This document shows positions 25,961 to 36,033 of a stretch of 64,000 nt of DNA, piece by piece. The notes under the pieces were generated by a model. That model was given only the letters and a program-made list of their open reading frames with translations. It did no database searches and was not told the DNA's origin. This DNA comes from Crocodylus rhombifer (taxonomy: Eukaryota > Chordata > Crocodylia > Crocodylidae): positions 186,001 to 250,000 of the forward strand of contig JAVSML010020809.1 in NCBI GenBank assembly GCA_038503035.1, written 5' to 3'. Within the stretch, counting starts at the first letter, position 1; every line of letters begins with the position of its first letter. The translations under genes were made by a program, and so were the position numbers.

Positions 25961-26939
25961 CACTGCTATGTGTTATAAGCCTTGACATCTATTTCTGGCA
26001 GTGTTGCTTGTATTATGGATTGCTCTATCAGACTCATAGCATGCAGTCAAATTTCAGATCCTGGATAAACTCCTGTAAGCAGGCTTTGTTCTGTATTACA
26101 TCTCACTGTGATGTTGAGGAGCACTGTATTGTAAAGGGGATAAAGTTCATGAATTCCATCTACCAACAGTACCGAGCATGGCCATGCAGCTGAACTCCAT
26201 TTATCTTGAGTAGTGTTGGAGAGAAAGTGCTCCTTCCAGCTCTTCTCCCCATTCTGAGCTTTACTCTTTCTTCCATGCTACCCCTTATGCTTGAAACAGC
26301 TTTCCAAGAGTCGAGTGGCCTCTTTCTTCTCCTCCAAATCTGTTTCCTTAACACATGCTTCTTTTGCAAACGATGCTGCTTTCATCTCCCTTCCTTCTCT
26401 CATATGTGCTCTGTATACAATGGGGCCACTTGAACTACTCTGGAAATTCCTCAGGGCAAGGACCTTGGCTTTTTACCTGTTTCCGTGTGTGCTAGGTGGC
26501 AAGGTACAAGTGATAAATAACTTTTCAGGCTAATGGCATAGTCTCTTTCCTCATACCACTTTCCTTTTTTCTAAAGCACTTTTCCTTCTGTTTAAAAAAA
26601 ACAAAACAACCCAGCTGTATTTCCTCCTTCACAGATGCTGGTCATCATGGATCTTTCAGCTGCTTTTCTCCCCCCCCACCCCGCATTGGCCAAATCCTCT
26701 CCATATGTTGTGACTGCTTACAGATGGGCATCCTGGCATTTCCCAGTGGCAGCAGAGACTACATCAACATGTACCATGTGTGGGGCTACTGCCATGTGCA
26801 AAATAAAAACCAGGCTAGCCTCAGGCAGTCTAATCAGGCTGTGATAGGCTGGGGCAATGCTAATCTGAAAGTTTGGTCTTGGCTTTGTTTTGATCTGTTT
26901 TGTTATAGTTTTATTTCCTCCCTGCATTCTGTGTCCCAT

Positions 26940-27420
26940 TCATACTAATCAGAGTCAGTCCTGATTTTTTTCTTTTTATTTCTGCATTTGTCATAAAATA
27001 AAGCAAATTATTCCCGTCTTCGGAAACGATCTAGACTAATTAGTCGTCTAACCCAATAATTAGTTTTTTGTTTCCCTGTCTGTTTTCATGCATTATTGTT
27101 AGTTTTTTCCCCTCTTTTTTTTTTTTACACCATTACAGATTAAAATGAGCCACATTTGCAGTTGATGGTATCTTTTTTTCGGGGGAAGAATGGAGAATTG
27201 CAATAGAAAGCTACTTCAAAAGCAGCAATAAACTCAAGGATAAATTAAGGAAATTGAATGAGCCACATTTGGAAGCAGCGTTGAGGCTAATATTCTGTCG
27301 CTTAAGGTTAAATTGCAGCAGAGAGAGGGGGAGAGATTTCAGTGAATCCAAAATTGGGGAGGCAGTCACCATCAAAATCCTTCTGCAGCTTGAAAGGGTT
27401 CTGCCTGGCTTGAAGATTTA
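26940..27420. promoter_or_regulatory. Candidate conserved non-coding element just before exon 4
   Basis: An AT-rich, repeat-free block sits upstream of the exon 4 acceptor. It contains the perfect 12-bp palindrome GACTAATTAGTC (27034-27045), a second CAATAATTAG site near 27054, and an exact 15-bp direct repeat AATGAGCCACATTTG at 27144-27158 and 27257-27271. Paired homeodomain-type sites and a repeated motif suggest an enhancer. The evidence is motif content only. Confidence 0.4.
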
Positions 27421-27481
27421 ATTATGAATGCGTCAAGTGAGTAAAAGTACTAAACTTACCTCCTTTCCTCCTCTCCCCCAG

Positions 27482-27604
27482 GACTGACGGATGAAGAGAT
27501 CGACCTGGCTTTCCAACAGTCGGGCACTGTCGCTGATGAACCACAGTCCCCAGGTCCTGCCACGCAGCTGGTGCCAACTCAGCCCCCTCACCTTGTGCCG
27601 TACA
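27482..27604 (+). CDS. PEX14: PEX14 coding exon 4: end of N-terminal domain and Pro-rich linker
   Basis: With the split Gly codon from the previous exon, this encodes [16 protein letters not shown] and then a Pro/Gln-rich linker ending PPHLVPY, plus the first base of a Ser codon. GLTDEEID is the invariant last helix start of the PEX14 N-terminal domain. The acceptor follows a strong pyrimidine tract (ctcctctccccca) with AG at 27480-27481; the donor is gtaagt at 27605. It enters in phase 1 and ends in phase 1. Compared with human (..PHLISQPYSP), the linker before the exon border is two residues shorter, in the most variable part of this region. The 25.7 kb upstream intron separates the two halves of one folded domain, as in human. 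Confidence 0.97.
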
Positions 27605-27924
27605 GTAAGTAGCCTCTTGACAGTACTTGATACTCTCATTTTGTACAGTTGTTTTTCTTGTCCTGTGTGCTTTTTTAATGATTTCAGATTTTAGTGCTGG
27701 ACCCCCGGAATCAGCAGAATCTGCCATGGTGGTCCCCTGCAAATGCCCTGCTTGTCAGAACCACGAACCTAGTGTTATTTTAAATACACTTTTAAATTCT
27801 TGATGCAAGTGACAGAAGTATGCAGCAGAAACCAACTCAAGAGTGTCACACAAGGCAACTGGGGATACAAGCTGCAGTCATTCACACTCTAACACAGTAA
27901 ATAAGTCTATGATATCCTTTAGAT

Positions 27925-28111
27925 CAGGGTGGGCAAAATGTGGCCCGCGGGCTGGATGCGGCCCGCCAGGCCATTCTGTCCAGTCTGTGGGGCCCTTAAA
28001 AAATTTAGAAAATTTAATATTTATCTTCCCCTGGCTGCCTGTCATGTGGCCCTGGAAGTCTTGCCAAAACTCAGTAAGCGACCCTCTGCCTGAAATCATT
28101 GCCCACCCCTG
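27925..28111. mobile_element. hAT-type MITE with target-site duplication
   Basis: The termini are CAGGGTGGGCAAAATGTGGC on the left and, reading in from the right, CAGGGGTGGGCAATGATTTC. The interior starts with GGCCCGCGGGCTGGATGCGG, a signature of amniote hAT MITEs. The flanking 8-mers CTTTAGAT (27917-27924) and CTTTAAAT (28112-28119) agree at 7 of 8 bases, as expected for an 8-bp hAT target-site duplication. It is 187 bp long and has no coding capacity. Confidence 0.88.
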
Positions 28112-28119
28112 CTTTAAAT

Positions 28120-28345
28120 TTAGGAAGCATGACCCAGAAAAATCTGGGTTCTGTTCCTGACTCTGCCACTGACTTACTGTATAAACATAGACAAGTTTCT
28201 CATCTTTTGCAGGCCTCAGTCTTTCCCCTCTAAAATTAACAATACTTGGTTTGATTTATGAATCTTTTGTTAATATTTACATAATGCTATGAGGTTCTTG
28301 GATAGAAGGTGCTATAAAAGTGCAAAGTAACTGTTATTTATTGTT
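28120..28345 (+). repeat. MIR-type SINE copy
   Basis: Sense MIR blocks appear in order: CTGGGTTCTGTTCCTGACTC, TGCCACTGACTTACTGTATA, CTCATCTTTTGCAGGCCTCA, then the 3' part TTTACATAATGCTATGAGGT and AAGGTGCTATAAAAGTGCAA. It lies directly after the target-site duplication of the hAT element at 27925, so that element inserted next to or into the 5' end of this SINE. Confidence 0.7.
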
Positions 28346-28554
28346 ATAACAATGGGACTTGTACAGGAGATCACCTTTATTTGGCAACTGCCTATCTATG
28401 GGAGTCCATCACGAAGTATCCACAAATGCACCGAGTATAATTCTGCTGCACCTTAATTAGGAGATTCACCTCCCTTAAGCTACTGATTGTTGTTGATGGC
28501 TTCAGTGGTTGTTCAGCACGGGAGCGTAAAGAATTGCAGCACAGAGGGCAAATT

Positions 28555-28640
28555 ACATTATAAGCTCTTTAGGGCACAGATTTCGTCTGCCTGTGTGGTG
28601 ATCTAGGTCTAGCACAATTGGGGCCTGGTCATAACTGAGG
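28555..28640 (+). repeat. SINE 3' tail fragment
   Basis: TTATAAGCTCTTTAGGGCAC, AGATTTCGTCTGCCTGTGTG and CTAGCACAATTGGGGCCTGG form the 3' tail seen in many sauropsid SINEs ('gtacagcgcctagcacaatggggccctg'). The 5' part is missing. Confidence 0.55.
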
Positions 28641-29154
28641 CTTTAGGTGTTATTGGTTTACAAGTAAGAGTGAACAATTAATAAAGATACTAATTTATCT
28701 TTGGGCACACCTTGCATCATGTTATTTGACCATAGGCTCACCCCATTTTAAAGATGGGCTGCAGAAATGTTGTATATGTATGTAGGAGTGGCTGTGCATT
28801 TAAAAAAAAAAAATACATGCATAGTACCTTAAGGTCGAGCAGAATCTGTATAGACTTAAAAATTTACATACCCATTTGCATTTTAAAGCAAACCTAGCAA
28901 AAAAGTATCTGAGCTCCATATAATAAAAACTGAACTACACACCATTAAAAATCCATCACAAGGAGCTGTTTAGCTTAGATGTGTGGCTGGCAGTTTGAAA
29001 AGCACTTTACTTACCTGCCAAATGCTAAGATAAGGCTTGATATTGCTCCCACAAATTCAGTGAGTCCTAGTACATAGCATTAGAGGATGCTGATGCTCCC
29101 TTTCATTGCAGGCTACATCATCCAACTATCTCAACACATTTTCTCTGTGGTCCA

Positions 29155-29375
29155 GTAGGTCGGGAACAGAACTGGGAGATCTGTAGATTGACTTGACCAC
29201 TGTAGCTATCTGCCACCAACTTTAAACTGTGTGAACTTGGCCATGTGATTTAACCAGTCTGGGTTTCAGGGTCTGTGTCAGTGAAATGGGGTTAATATTA
29301 CTTACCTCATTTGTAATGTGTTGTCAGAATTTTAGATGAAAAACAAACCACATAAATGCTAAGTTTTGTAGTTAT
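29155..29375 (+). repeat. MIR-type SINE copy
   Basis: TCTGCCACCAACTTTAAACT, GTGAACTTGGCCATGTGATT, TAACCAGTCTGGGTTTCAGG and GTGAAATGGGGTTAATATTA give the MIR core and 3' half in the sense direction with moderate decay. Confidence 0.65.
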
Positions 29376-32300
29376 TATTAGACAAATGGAAAATTTCTGT
29401 TGCTTGCACTGCACCTGGTGCTTTATTTAGATCCCATGCTAGGCACTATGCTGTTTAAACACAGTAGAGAAATTCTAGTTCAGTTCCTCTGACCCACAGA
29501 AAGGTCTACATGAGATGATTCATTTATGGCATAATTTTGCCAGAGATGGTCCTAAACAGGCTCTTGCTCTTGTAAAAATCCTTCATTTTGGGGTGGCAAG
29601 AAAAAGATCTGAAATGAAAGCCTCGATTTCTGTCGTGAATGGGCTACACCAGGATCATGAATCCCAACACCATTAAATGTTTTGGTGCAGTTAATGAAAT
29701 CCAACTCTGAATGTTGTGTCCTGAGCTAATACCTAGCTACTGCATTTTACAGGAAATAGCCTAAAGTCTAAAAGCTGTCCATCTTGTGTTAGTGCCCTCT
29801 TATCACAGCAGTTCCCAAGCGTAGCATAGCCAGCTTCATTCAGGATCTGGTGTAAAAACAGTGTTGGTTCTCCTGGTTTCTCATCAAAACCACTAAAGCC
29901 CCAAAAGGTCACACAAGGTAAAAATGCAAGTACTGGCATCAGTGACAGCCCGTACAGTTTTGCTACATACGGATTTCTTATAGCCTCAGTTCTGGGATCC
30001 TTGTGATGAGGTGAAAATCTTTCCTTTTCAAAACCGGAAATTTTTAGCCCATCTAATTGCACAAAAAAACTTGAAGGCCTGATCCCTCAGTAACCAAAGG
30101 CAAAGGAAAAGCAAGATCAGTTAGTTTTTTTAAAACCATATTTAAGCCAGCGTCATGATCTGGGAGACCCAACTGATGCTTTATTGAATGCTTGGGGATG
30201 GTGATTATTGCACAGAAGATCTATCCTGGTAAAGCAAACAAAATCTCATGCAGCAACCCCAAATCAGGCCAGAGACGACCACAGGGGTGAGATTAGACGA
30301 CACCTTTAACTCTTTCCTCTTCCCCTTCCCCATGCTTTGCAGATCCTTGTAACTACTGAGTCTCTCAGTGTGGTTAAATTAACAAGGCACATGCATGACC
30401 TTTTCCTTTAACCGCACTGTTGTTGCCATTCCTTTCCCCATCTCTTTGGTTTGTATTATTGGTCAGATTCAGTTAGGCCTGAATCCATGTCCATATCAGC
30501 CTGCAAAGCGCGATTCAAAATGCCGAACTAATATAAATAATATAAATATAACAGAGAAATTGCTGGAGAGCTGACACCGTCAGAATTGACTTTAGGGCTG
30601 TGTGTCCCTGCAGACTTGGTCTAATAATTTTTAAGGTGGTTCATTTGTTACAGCTCCTTCATCTGTTGGAGGCTGATGGCTTGAGGGATACTGAAGCAGA
30701 GACCCGAATTCAGCCCAGGCCAATTGTTTCTGTAATAGTTTGCTAAATCCCATAATTTCTGGCAAAGTTTGTGAGCTCTGTCTTGTACAGAAAAATAATC
30801 TGGGATACTGTCTGTTTGCTATTTCTGTGATCTTAATAGGTGATGCTCAAAAGCACCCATGGGACAGAACTAGTTCAGCAGAGAGCTGAGACTAAGTCCT
30901 ACAAACTAGACTACACTGTGCTCCCTCTCTTGTGCTCTTAATAACTCAGGCCTTTCTGAAGGAGAGAGGCTCAGAAAAGCATTTACGTTATTTAAATGCC
31001 TCCTGCTGCGCACATTGTGCCAGGAGTGTTGGCATTAGAAGGTGTTCTGATATTTTGCTGGAGAGCACTATTAGCTATATAAGTATTAAAAAAAAAAAAA
31101 AAAACTTTGTAAGCCTTATAAATAGCATATATCTTGCCAGCAGCAGAACCTGCCCCTGGCTTGGCTTCAGAGAAAGTGCAGTAACTTTCAGGGGGCAGAG
31201 AGGGCAATGAAATTCCTTGAGTTCCCAGTCCTTGTCTTGGAGCTTGGAGTCTCCTGTCCCATTCCTCCTCTACGCCCTACTCTAGGGGTAATTCTTTCCC
31301 TCCACTTATGTACTTTTGCCAAGAGGTGTCAAAACTGCTCAAAAAAAAAAAAAAAGAAGCTTGATTTTGATTAATATAGAGAAACAAGACTTTGCCTGAC
31401 TGATAATAAAACTGATAAATGACATTTGAATTACTTGTAGCGGTAATTTATTACATAAAATATCTTTTATTTGACATGCGATTAGTTGCTGGAAGCATCA
31501 CTCAATCTGACTAGTTTAAACATGCTCTAAAATGAACCCCCTGTAAAAAAAAACAAAAAAAAAAAAACAGGGCTGTCTACTTGGTGCTATGAAATATACT
31601 AATCCAGGAGTGAGGACGAAAATCTGACTTTAAATATTTAAATGATTAATTGGGTTTATATATTTTTTTTACCTTTCTCACCCCCTTAATTACAAGCAAA
31701 CTCCAGGGAGTTTTGAGCTAGGTGGGCAAAGCTGTGTGCTCATCATCCAGGCATTGTCTGTGTCTGTGTTCTTCTCCAGGGTATTTATGGCCTCCATTCA
31801 TGGGTGCTCATGCAGATTTTACACCTTCTAAAAAATCAGGGACTGCTTTTCTCCCACTCTGATATTCTTTCTCCTCCTGCCCTTTTCTTCATGAGGCAGG
31901 ACTCTGTAAAGTAAGAGGCCTTGTTCTCAGATAGTTTGATGTGGTGACTCCTGGTTATCTTATCAGGTCTGCCTGCCATAGACTCACTGTTTGTCCCAGA
32001 AGAAGCCAGCATTCTGTGCCTCAGTTTCTCAGTTTGTAAAGTATAGGTATTGATCTGACAGATTTTGCTGTGGCTCAGTGAGCCTTAATTCACTGATGTC
32101 AATCCAGGCCGATCCTGCAATGAAGTGGACGCTGAGCAGACAGTTAGCATTTGTTCCTGGAGTGCTAATTGCACTTGTTCCATGGCCACTGCTAGCACTT
32201 GTGATTGAATAAGCTTAGGGAGACTCCAAACCTAATGATCCAAGGGAGGGAAGTGATGTATTGCTATGAGCTAATGTTGTTCAGGCTTCTTAATGTGTCA

Positions 32301-32579
32301 GTGATTCAGCTTAGCAGGGTATGGGTGACTCTTATTTACCCTGGTCACCTCTTGGTGGGAGGATATTAGCAGAGATCAAGTACATCCAGAATGACGTGGT
32401 CCTGGACCTTTCTGGCAGAATATGGAGTCTCCAGAGCTGCAGGCCACTTTTGGGATTAGTACTGAACTTTGCTGGTAATGCCTTGTCTACTGTAATACTG
32501 TATACTGAGCCACGGAAGTTTAGGTCTCTGCTTTTTCTTTCTGCTTCAGTATGTCCAGTTAAAAACTGACCTGGTCATC

Positions 32580-32860
32580 CCCACGTGCATTTCCATAGCC
32601 CTTTGTATAGAAGCTTCACTATATATCCCTGTTGGTCACCAGCCCTCCAAAGGGAGTGCAGAACTAAAATACCTATTGCAGACCTGGATCATGTTATCTT
32701 TCCTCTCCTTTATATTGCAATTCCAGTTTTAAAGATGGGGAAACTGAGGCATAAAGGTTTACTCAAGTCTCTGAGCAAGTGCCCAGGGACATGGAGAGGA
32801 AGAGCTGGGTTTAGAAACTGGGGTCCCAAGTGGTGGTCTTGGATTTAAATTGTAAGCTAG
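32580..32860 (-). repeat. MIR-type SINE copy
   Basis: Antisense MIR: the 5' part on the + strand has CATTTCCATAGCCCTTTGTA, then CCAGTTTTAAAGATGGGGAA, ACTGAGGCATAAAGGTTTAC and AGCAAGTGCCCAGGGACATG. The distal half is weak. Confidence 0.6.
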
Positions 32861-33083
32861 TAAAGAGAGATTGCAACTGAAAAGGGGCTGCTGAGATCAG
32901 CTATGATATTTCTCCTCCCTGTAATGCTAATGTGGTCAATGAAGAGTCCTCGCTGTGTCCCTCCCTGCCTTTGCTTTCCACTTCCTCCCCCCCCACTTTT
33001 TTTTTTTGCCACAAGACTGAATTGTTTCACACATCTCTAAAACGAGTAAAATGGCATTTCAGCTTCTTGTCTTTATAGACTCT

Positions 33084-33256
33084 CTGAACTTTAGGAAAGA
33101 TCATTCTGGTCCCTTTTCATTAATAATGAAAACCAGGGGGCAATAAAATGTTCTTAGTGTGAGCATTACAGGAACGAGGGGAGAGATGAGGGAGGTGAAA
33201 GGGCAGTGCTGACAGGGACCTACAGGTGTCTCCTGCTTCTGCTCAGAGGTCACAGC
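33084..33256 (+). repeat. Unnamed ~170-bp dispersed repeat, copy A
   Basis: Copy A begins CTGAACTTTAGGAAAGATCA and ends near ACAGGTGTCTCCTGCTTCTG. It aligns along its length with copy B at 33888, including the shared TTAATAATGAAAACCAGGGG / TTATTAATGACAACCGGGGG block. Flanks of the two copies are not alike, so this is not a simple tandem duplication of a larger unit. I do not recognise the family. Confidence 0.6.
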
Positions 33257-33887
33257 AGATGGGAGAGATCTGGGAGCATCTAGGCAAAGGCTGACGATCC
33301 ATATGCAGGATGCAATTGAGAGCCACAGAGCCTGTGAGATTAATTAACCCTTTCTTATCGGGAGTTTGCTGTGGGCTGAGCTACATTATCATGGAAGGAT
33401 ATTTGTGTTTGGATCGTCTCAGCAGACAGCTGGCAACTCAGGGGTTCAAAAGCCATCTGAGCTGCTGATTCCTGTACCTGAATGTCCCAAGCATGACACC
33501 AGGTTTCCTGGTACCTCAGTCTAGCCCAGAGTTACAGTGGAGATCGTCGTATTTAAGGCACTAAAAGCTGTATGCTGCATCCTGAAATCTAGAGACATGG
33601 ATAAATAGCAAATTGTCACAGACTCTGTAACGGCTAAGCTTGCAGCCTTAGATATCCTTGTTCCCCACTCATTCGGTTTCAGTGGGCAGTGAATGACTGA
33701 GATGGAAAGGAGACAAGTTTTCAGTCAGTCCTGCCAACGAAGTCTCTTTCTCCTGGAAGCACCGTGTGACGGTTTGGAGAGGGGAATGCTTTTCCTGAAT
33801 GTTGTGGGTTGCATGCGGAGTTGGATCAGTCTGTTTAGAGGCCACATGCCCGCCTCTACCTCCTGAGTGCTTGCCCACATCCTGCCA

Positions 33888-34042
33888 CTGAACTTTAGGA
33901 AAGATCACTCTGCATCCTCTTTATTATTAATGACAACCGGGGGCAGTACAAGCTTCTTAGCAAGCTCGTTCCGGGAGCTGAAAGGGAGAAGCCGGTGGAA
34001 ACTACAGGTGTTTTCTGCTTCTTGCCACAGAGGAGGCAGCAT
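33888..34042 (+). repeat. Unnamed ~160-bp dispersed repeat, copy B
   Basis: Copy B begins CTGAACTTTAGGAAAGATCA (exactly as copy A for 20 bases) and ends near ACAGGTGTTTTCTGCTTCTT. It lies 804 bp downstream of copy A in the same orientation in intron 4. No terminal repeats or duplication of the target were seen. Confidence 0.6.
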
Positions 34043-34864
34043 CTTTGCTTTGTTCAGTCTTTAAGCTCTGGTGCAGAACGGTGCGTTCAGCACCTCATGC
34101 TTTTCCCCACTCTTCTTCCTCTCTCTAATGCATATTCTGGCTTTGCTAGGTGTGGTGAACCTTGGCTCCTGCTCTTAATTCAGCCGAGAAAGGCACTGGA
34201 TCCTCAGATAAGCCTGTAAGGAATAGATCCACGAGACAGCGCAACACTTTTCCTCTCTTCTGTTCTTTTATGAGCACACTTACGGTCCCAAACAGGGTTT
34301 TCTCTTTTTGAAAAAGGCAATCCCAGGTGGCCTACTGTTCTGCCATGGTTCAGATAATCCAGTTTCCAAAGCCATTAGCACTCAAGGGAGCAGTGGCTGG
34401 TGTCATGTCCATGCGCCTTCAACTCTTCAACGTGAAAGTCCATCCTGGCATTCAGAGCTGAGTTGATGGGGTCCCCTTTTTTCCCACCAGTTCCTTGAAA
34501 CTCCTCTTCCTTCTCCAGTTTCAGAAGTGATGATCTTTGAAAGCACTTGGTTGACAAACTAGACTCGGCTAATATTAACAGTACAGAGATTTGCCCAGGG
34601 TCAGTGCAGCACAGATTTGGGTGTCCGCTCCACACAAAGAACAGGCTGAGCAGGACTGAGAGACCTCTGTGGATTACTGATGTGATTTTTCTCCTTTCTT
34701 TTGTGTCTCTGGAGTTACTCTGCTCAGCCTTAGAAAACAGAGAAGTTGGCATTATTCTTCCTCCCTTTCCAGAGTAGGCATTTGCATGGGACAAAAGTGA
34801 CTCACCCAGAGGTCTCTATGCCTGCACGTTCTGACCATGATTCTTTCTGGCTTTTGGCTATTAG

Positions 34865-34950
34865 GTGCACCGGGATCTAGATGGCGAGACTACAGTGCTT
34901 TGGCTATCATTATGGCAGGGATTGCCTTTGGCTTCCATCAGCTTTATAAG
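34865..34950 (+). CDS. PEX14: PEX14 coding exon 5: membrane segment
   Basis: Completing the split Ser codon, this exon encodes [20 protein letters not shown] followed by AFGFHQLYK. The hydrophobic run from ALAIIMAG to FGF is the single membrane-associated segment of PEX14, with small-residue spacing (A..G..G) typical of helix packing in the peroxisomal membrane. The RWRDY motif before it and HQLYKKYLLP after it (continued in the next exon) are nearly invariant in vertebrates. The acceptor is AG at 34863-34864 (phase 1 entry) and the donor is gtaagt at 34951 (phase 0 exit). At the border human has YSPAGSRW while this sequence has YSAPGSRW. This exon anchors the docking complex with PEX13. Confidence 0.97.
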
Positions 34951-35154
34951 GTAAGTGGTGTCTTTCTGTGCCACCAAAGTGGCTTTTGCTCTAAGAGAGT
35001 GGTGGTTGTGCTTCCCATATCCCAGCAAACATGCTGGCTCTAAGCAGAGATGCAGTCCTTGAACCAGCTGCTCTTATTGACTCTTCTCTGGATGTATGGA
35101 TGGAGCTGTATGGGTGCTCCAACAAGAGTCAGTAAAGTGGGAGCAAATGCCTTA

Positions 35155-35390
35155 GACAGGTAATGATGATAATATCTAGTTCTTTTATGGCACTTTTCCT
35201 TGGTAGAACCCAAACAGCCACAAGTGAAATAGGTATAATTGTTTGCATTTTTACACCAGGGGAAACTGAGGCATAGGGAGGTGAAGTGACTTGCTCAGAG
35301 TCATCCAACATACTAGTGGCAGAACCAGGCATATAACCCAGGGGGCCTGAATCCCAGGCCTCTCTCCACTAGGCCACACTGCTTCTATGA
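35155..35390 (-). repeat. MIR-type SINE copy, nearly full length
   Basis: The + strand shows the complete antisense order: ACACCAGGGGAAACTGAGGC, ATAGGGAGGTGAAGTGACTT, GCTCAGAGTCATCCAACATA, CTAGTGGCAGAACCAGGCAT and the head CTCCACTAGGCCACACTGCT, which is the antisense tRNA-like region. It is the best preserved SINE in the window. Confidence 0.8.
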
Positions 35391-35501
35391 ATTATTTTGG
35401 CTGGTCAAAGGCCAGAAGAAGAGGTGCTTACCTCCTCTGCGGGATTCCCAGTGTATGCATGCCATTACTGAGGCTGTCTGCTTAATCAGAACCCTCTAGA
35501 G

Positions 35502-35860
35502 TAGCATTGCTCAACCCATGGGTCGCGACCCAAAAGTGGGTCATGAGAATATATGAAAGGGTCTCAGACAAACTTTAAAACTGGATTCTCTTTTAAAGGA
35601 GAAAAACGTGGGAAACAGTGGGTTTTCCCTTGCAGGCTGGCAGAGTTCCAGCTTGCAAAGGGCTGCTTGGGTCCCCCATGTCCCACGCCTCCCTACCCCA
35701 CACGTGTACCTCTGCCCCACGCGCTGGGGGCAGTGGGTCAGGAGTGAGGGGCACCGGCAGGACCTGGGGGCTGTTTTCTACTTAAACTATTTCCTGGGCT
35801 GGGACTAGTCATCAATGTTTACATATGGGTCCTGGTACAAAAAAAGGTTGAGAACCACTG
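35502..35860. mobile_element. hAT-type DNA element with perfect 8-bp TSD
   Basis: The exact 8-mer CTCTAGAG flanks the element at 35494-35501 and 35861-35868. The left end reads TAGCATTGCTCAACCCATGG and the right end, reverse-complemented, CAGTGGTTCTCAACCTTTTT; the second is the well-known Charlie/hAT terminus and the first a decayed version. GGGTCGCGACCCAAAAGTGG just inside the left end is also typical. The interior holds a hairpin module at 35630-35657 (TTGCAGGCTGG ... CCAGCTTGCAA) that recurs in the next element. It is 359 bp, with no transposase. Confidence 0.9.
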
Positions 35861-36033
35861 CTCTAGAGCAAGCATATACACTGGTTATGTGGTAGAAACA
35901 CCCATCCAGCCCATTTTTGGGTGCTGTATTTCTCTGGTTAAACATGTGCTCAATTCTCTCACTGGAGACCTGCTCCCCATTGCTATGGAGAATAAAATTA
36001 CAGAGCTGTTGGGAGAAAAATGCATGTTATGAC

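Larger units (their letters stand above)
1772..27481 (+). other. PEX14: PEX14 intron 3 (25.7 kb)
   Basis: This is the largest intron in the window, phase 1, from gtatgg at 1772 to cccccag at 27475-27481. It contains old SINE fragments near 5283, 10611, 12425, 14405, 15480, 18655, 22990 and 25770. It also holds a TIR element at 17745-18028, a GC-rich insertion at about 16715-17000, a CA/GCATG microsatellite at 20471, and several AT-rich blocks resembling conserved non-coding elements (about 3020-3560, 12640-13110, 20640-22080, 26940-27420). No additional exon with good splice sites and a PEX14-like reading frame was recognised. The remaining stretches (for example 1790-3000, 5700-10600, 18800-20400 and 23200-25700) show nothing I can name. 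Confidence 0.85.
27605..34864 (+). other. PEX14: PEX14 intron 4 (7.3 kb)
   Basis: The phase 1 intron runs from gtaagt at 27605 to cagctattag-type acceptor ending at 34864. It contains a hAT-type MITE at 27925-28111, MIR-type fragments near 28120, 28555, 29155 and 32580, poly-A tracts at 31089 and 31340, an AT-rich block around 31600-31730, and two copies of an unnamed ~170-bp repeat at 33084 and 33888. No extra exon was recognised; 29700-31080 shows nothing I can name. Confidence 0.85.

Noticed and set aside
31089..31360. Poly-A tracts in intron 4 as retroposon tails
   Set aside because: The sequence upstream of each tract is not related to a SINE or LINE that I can identify, and the tracts lack flanking duplications.
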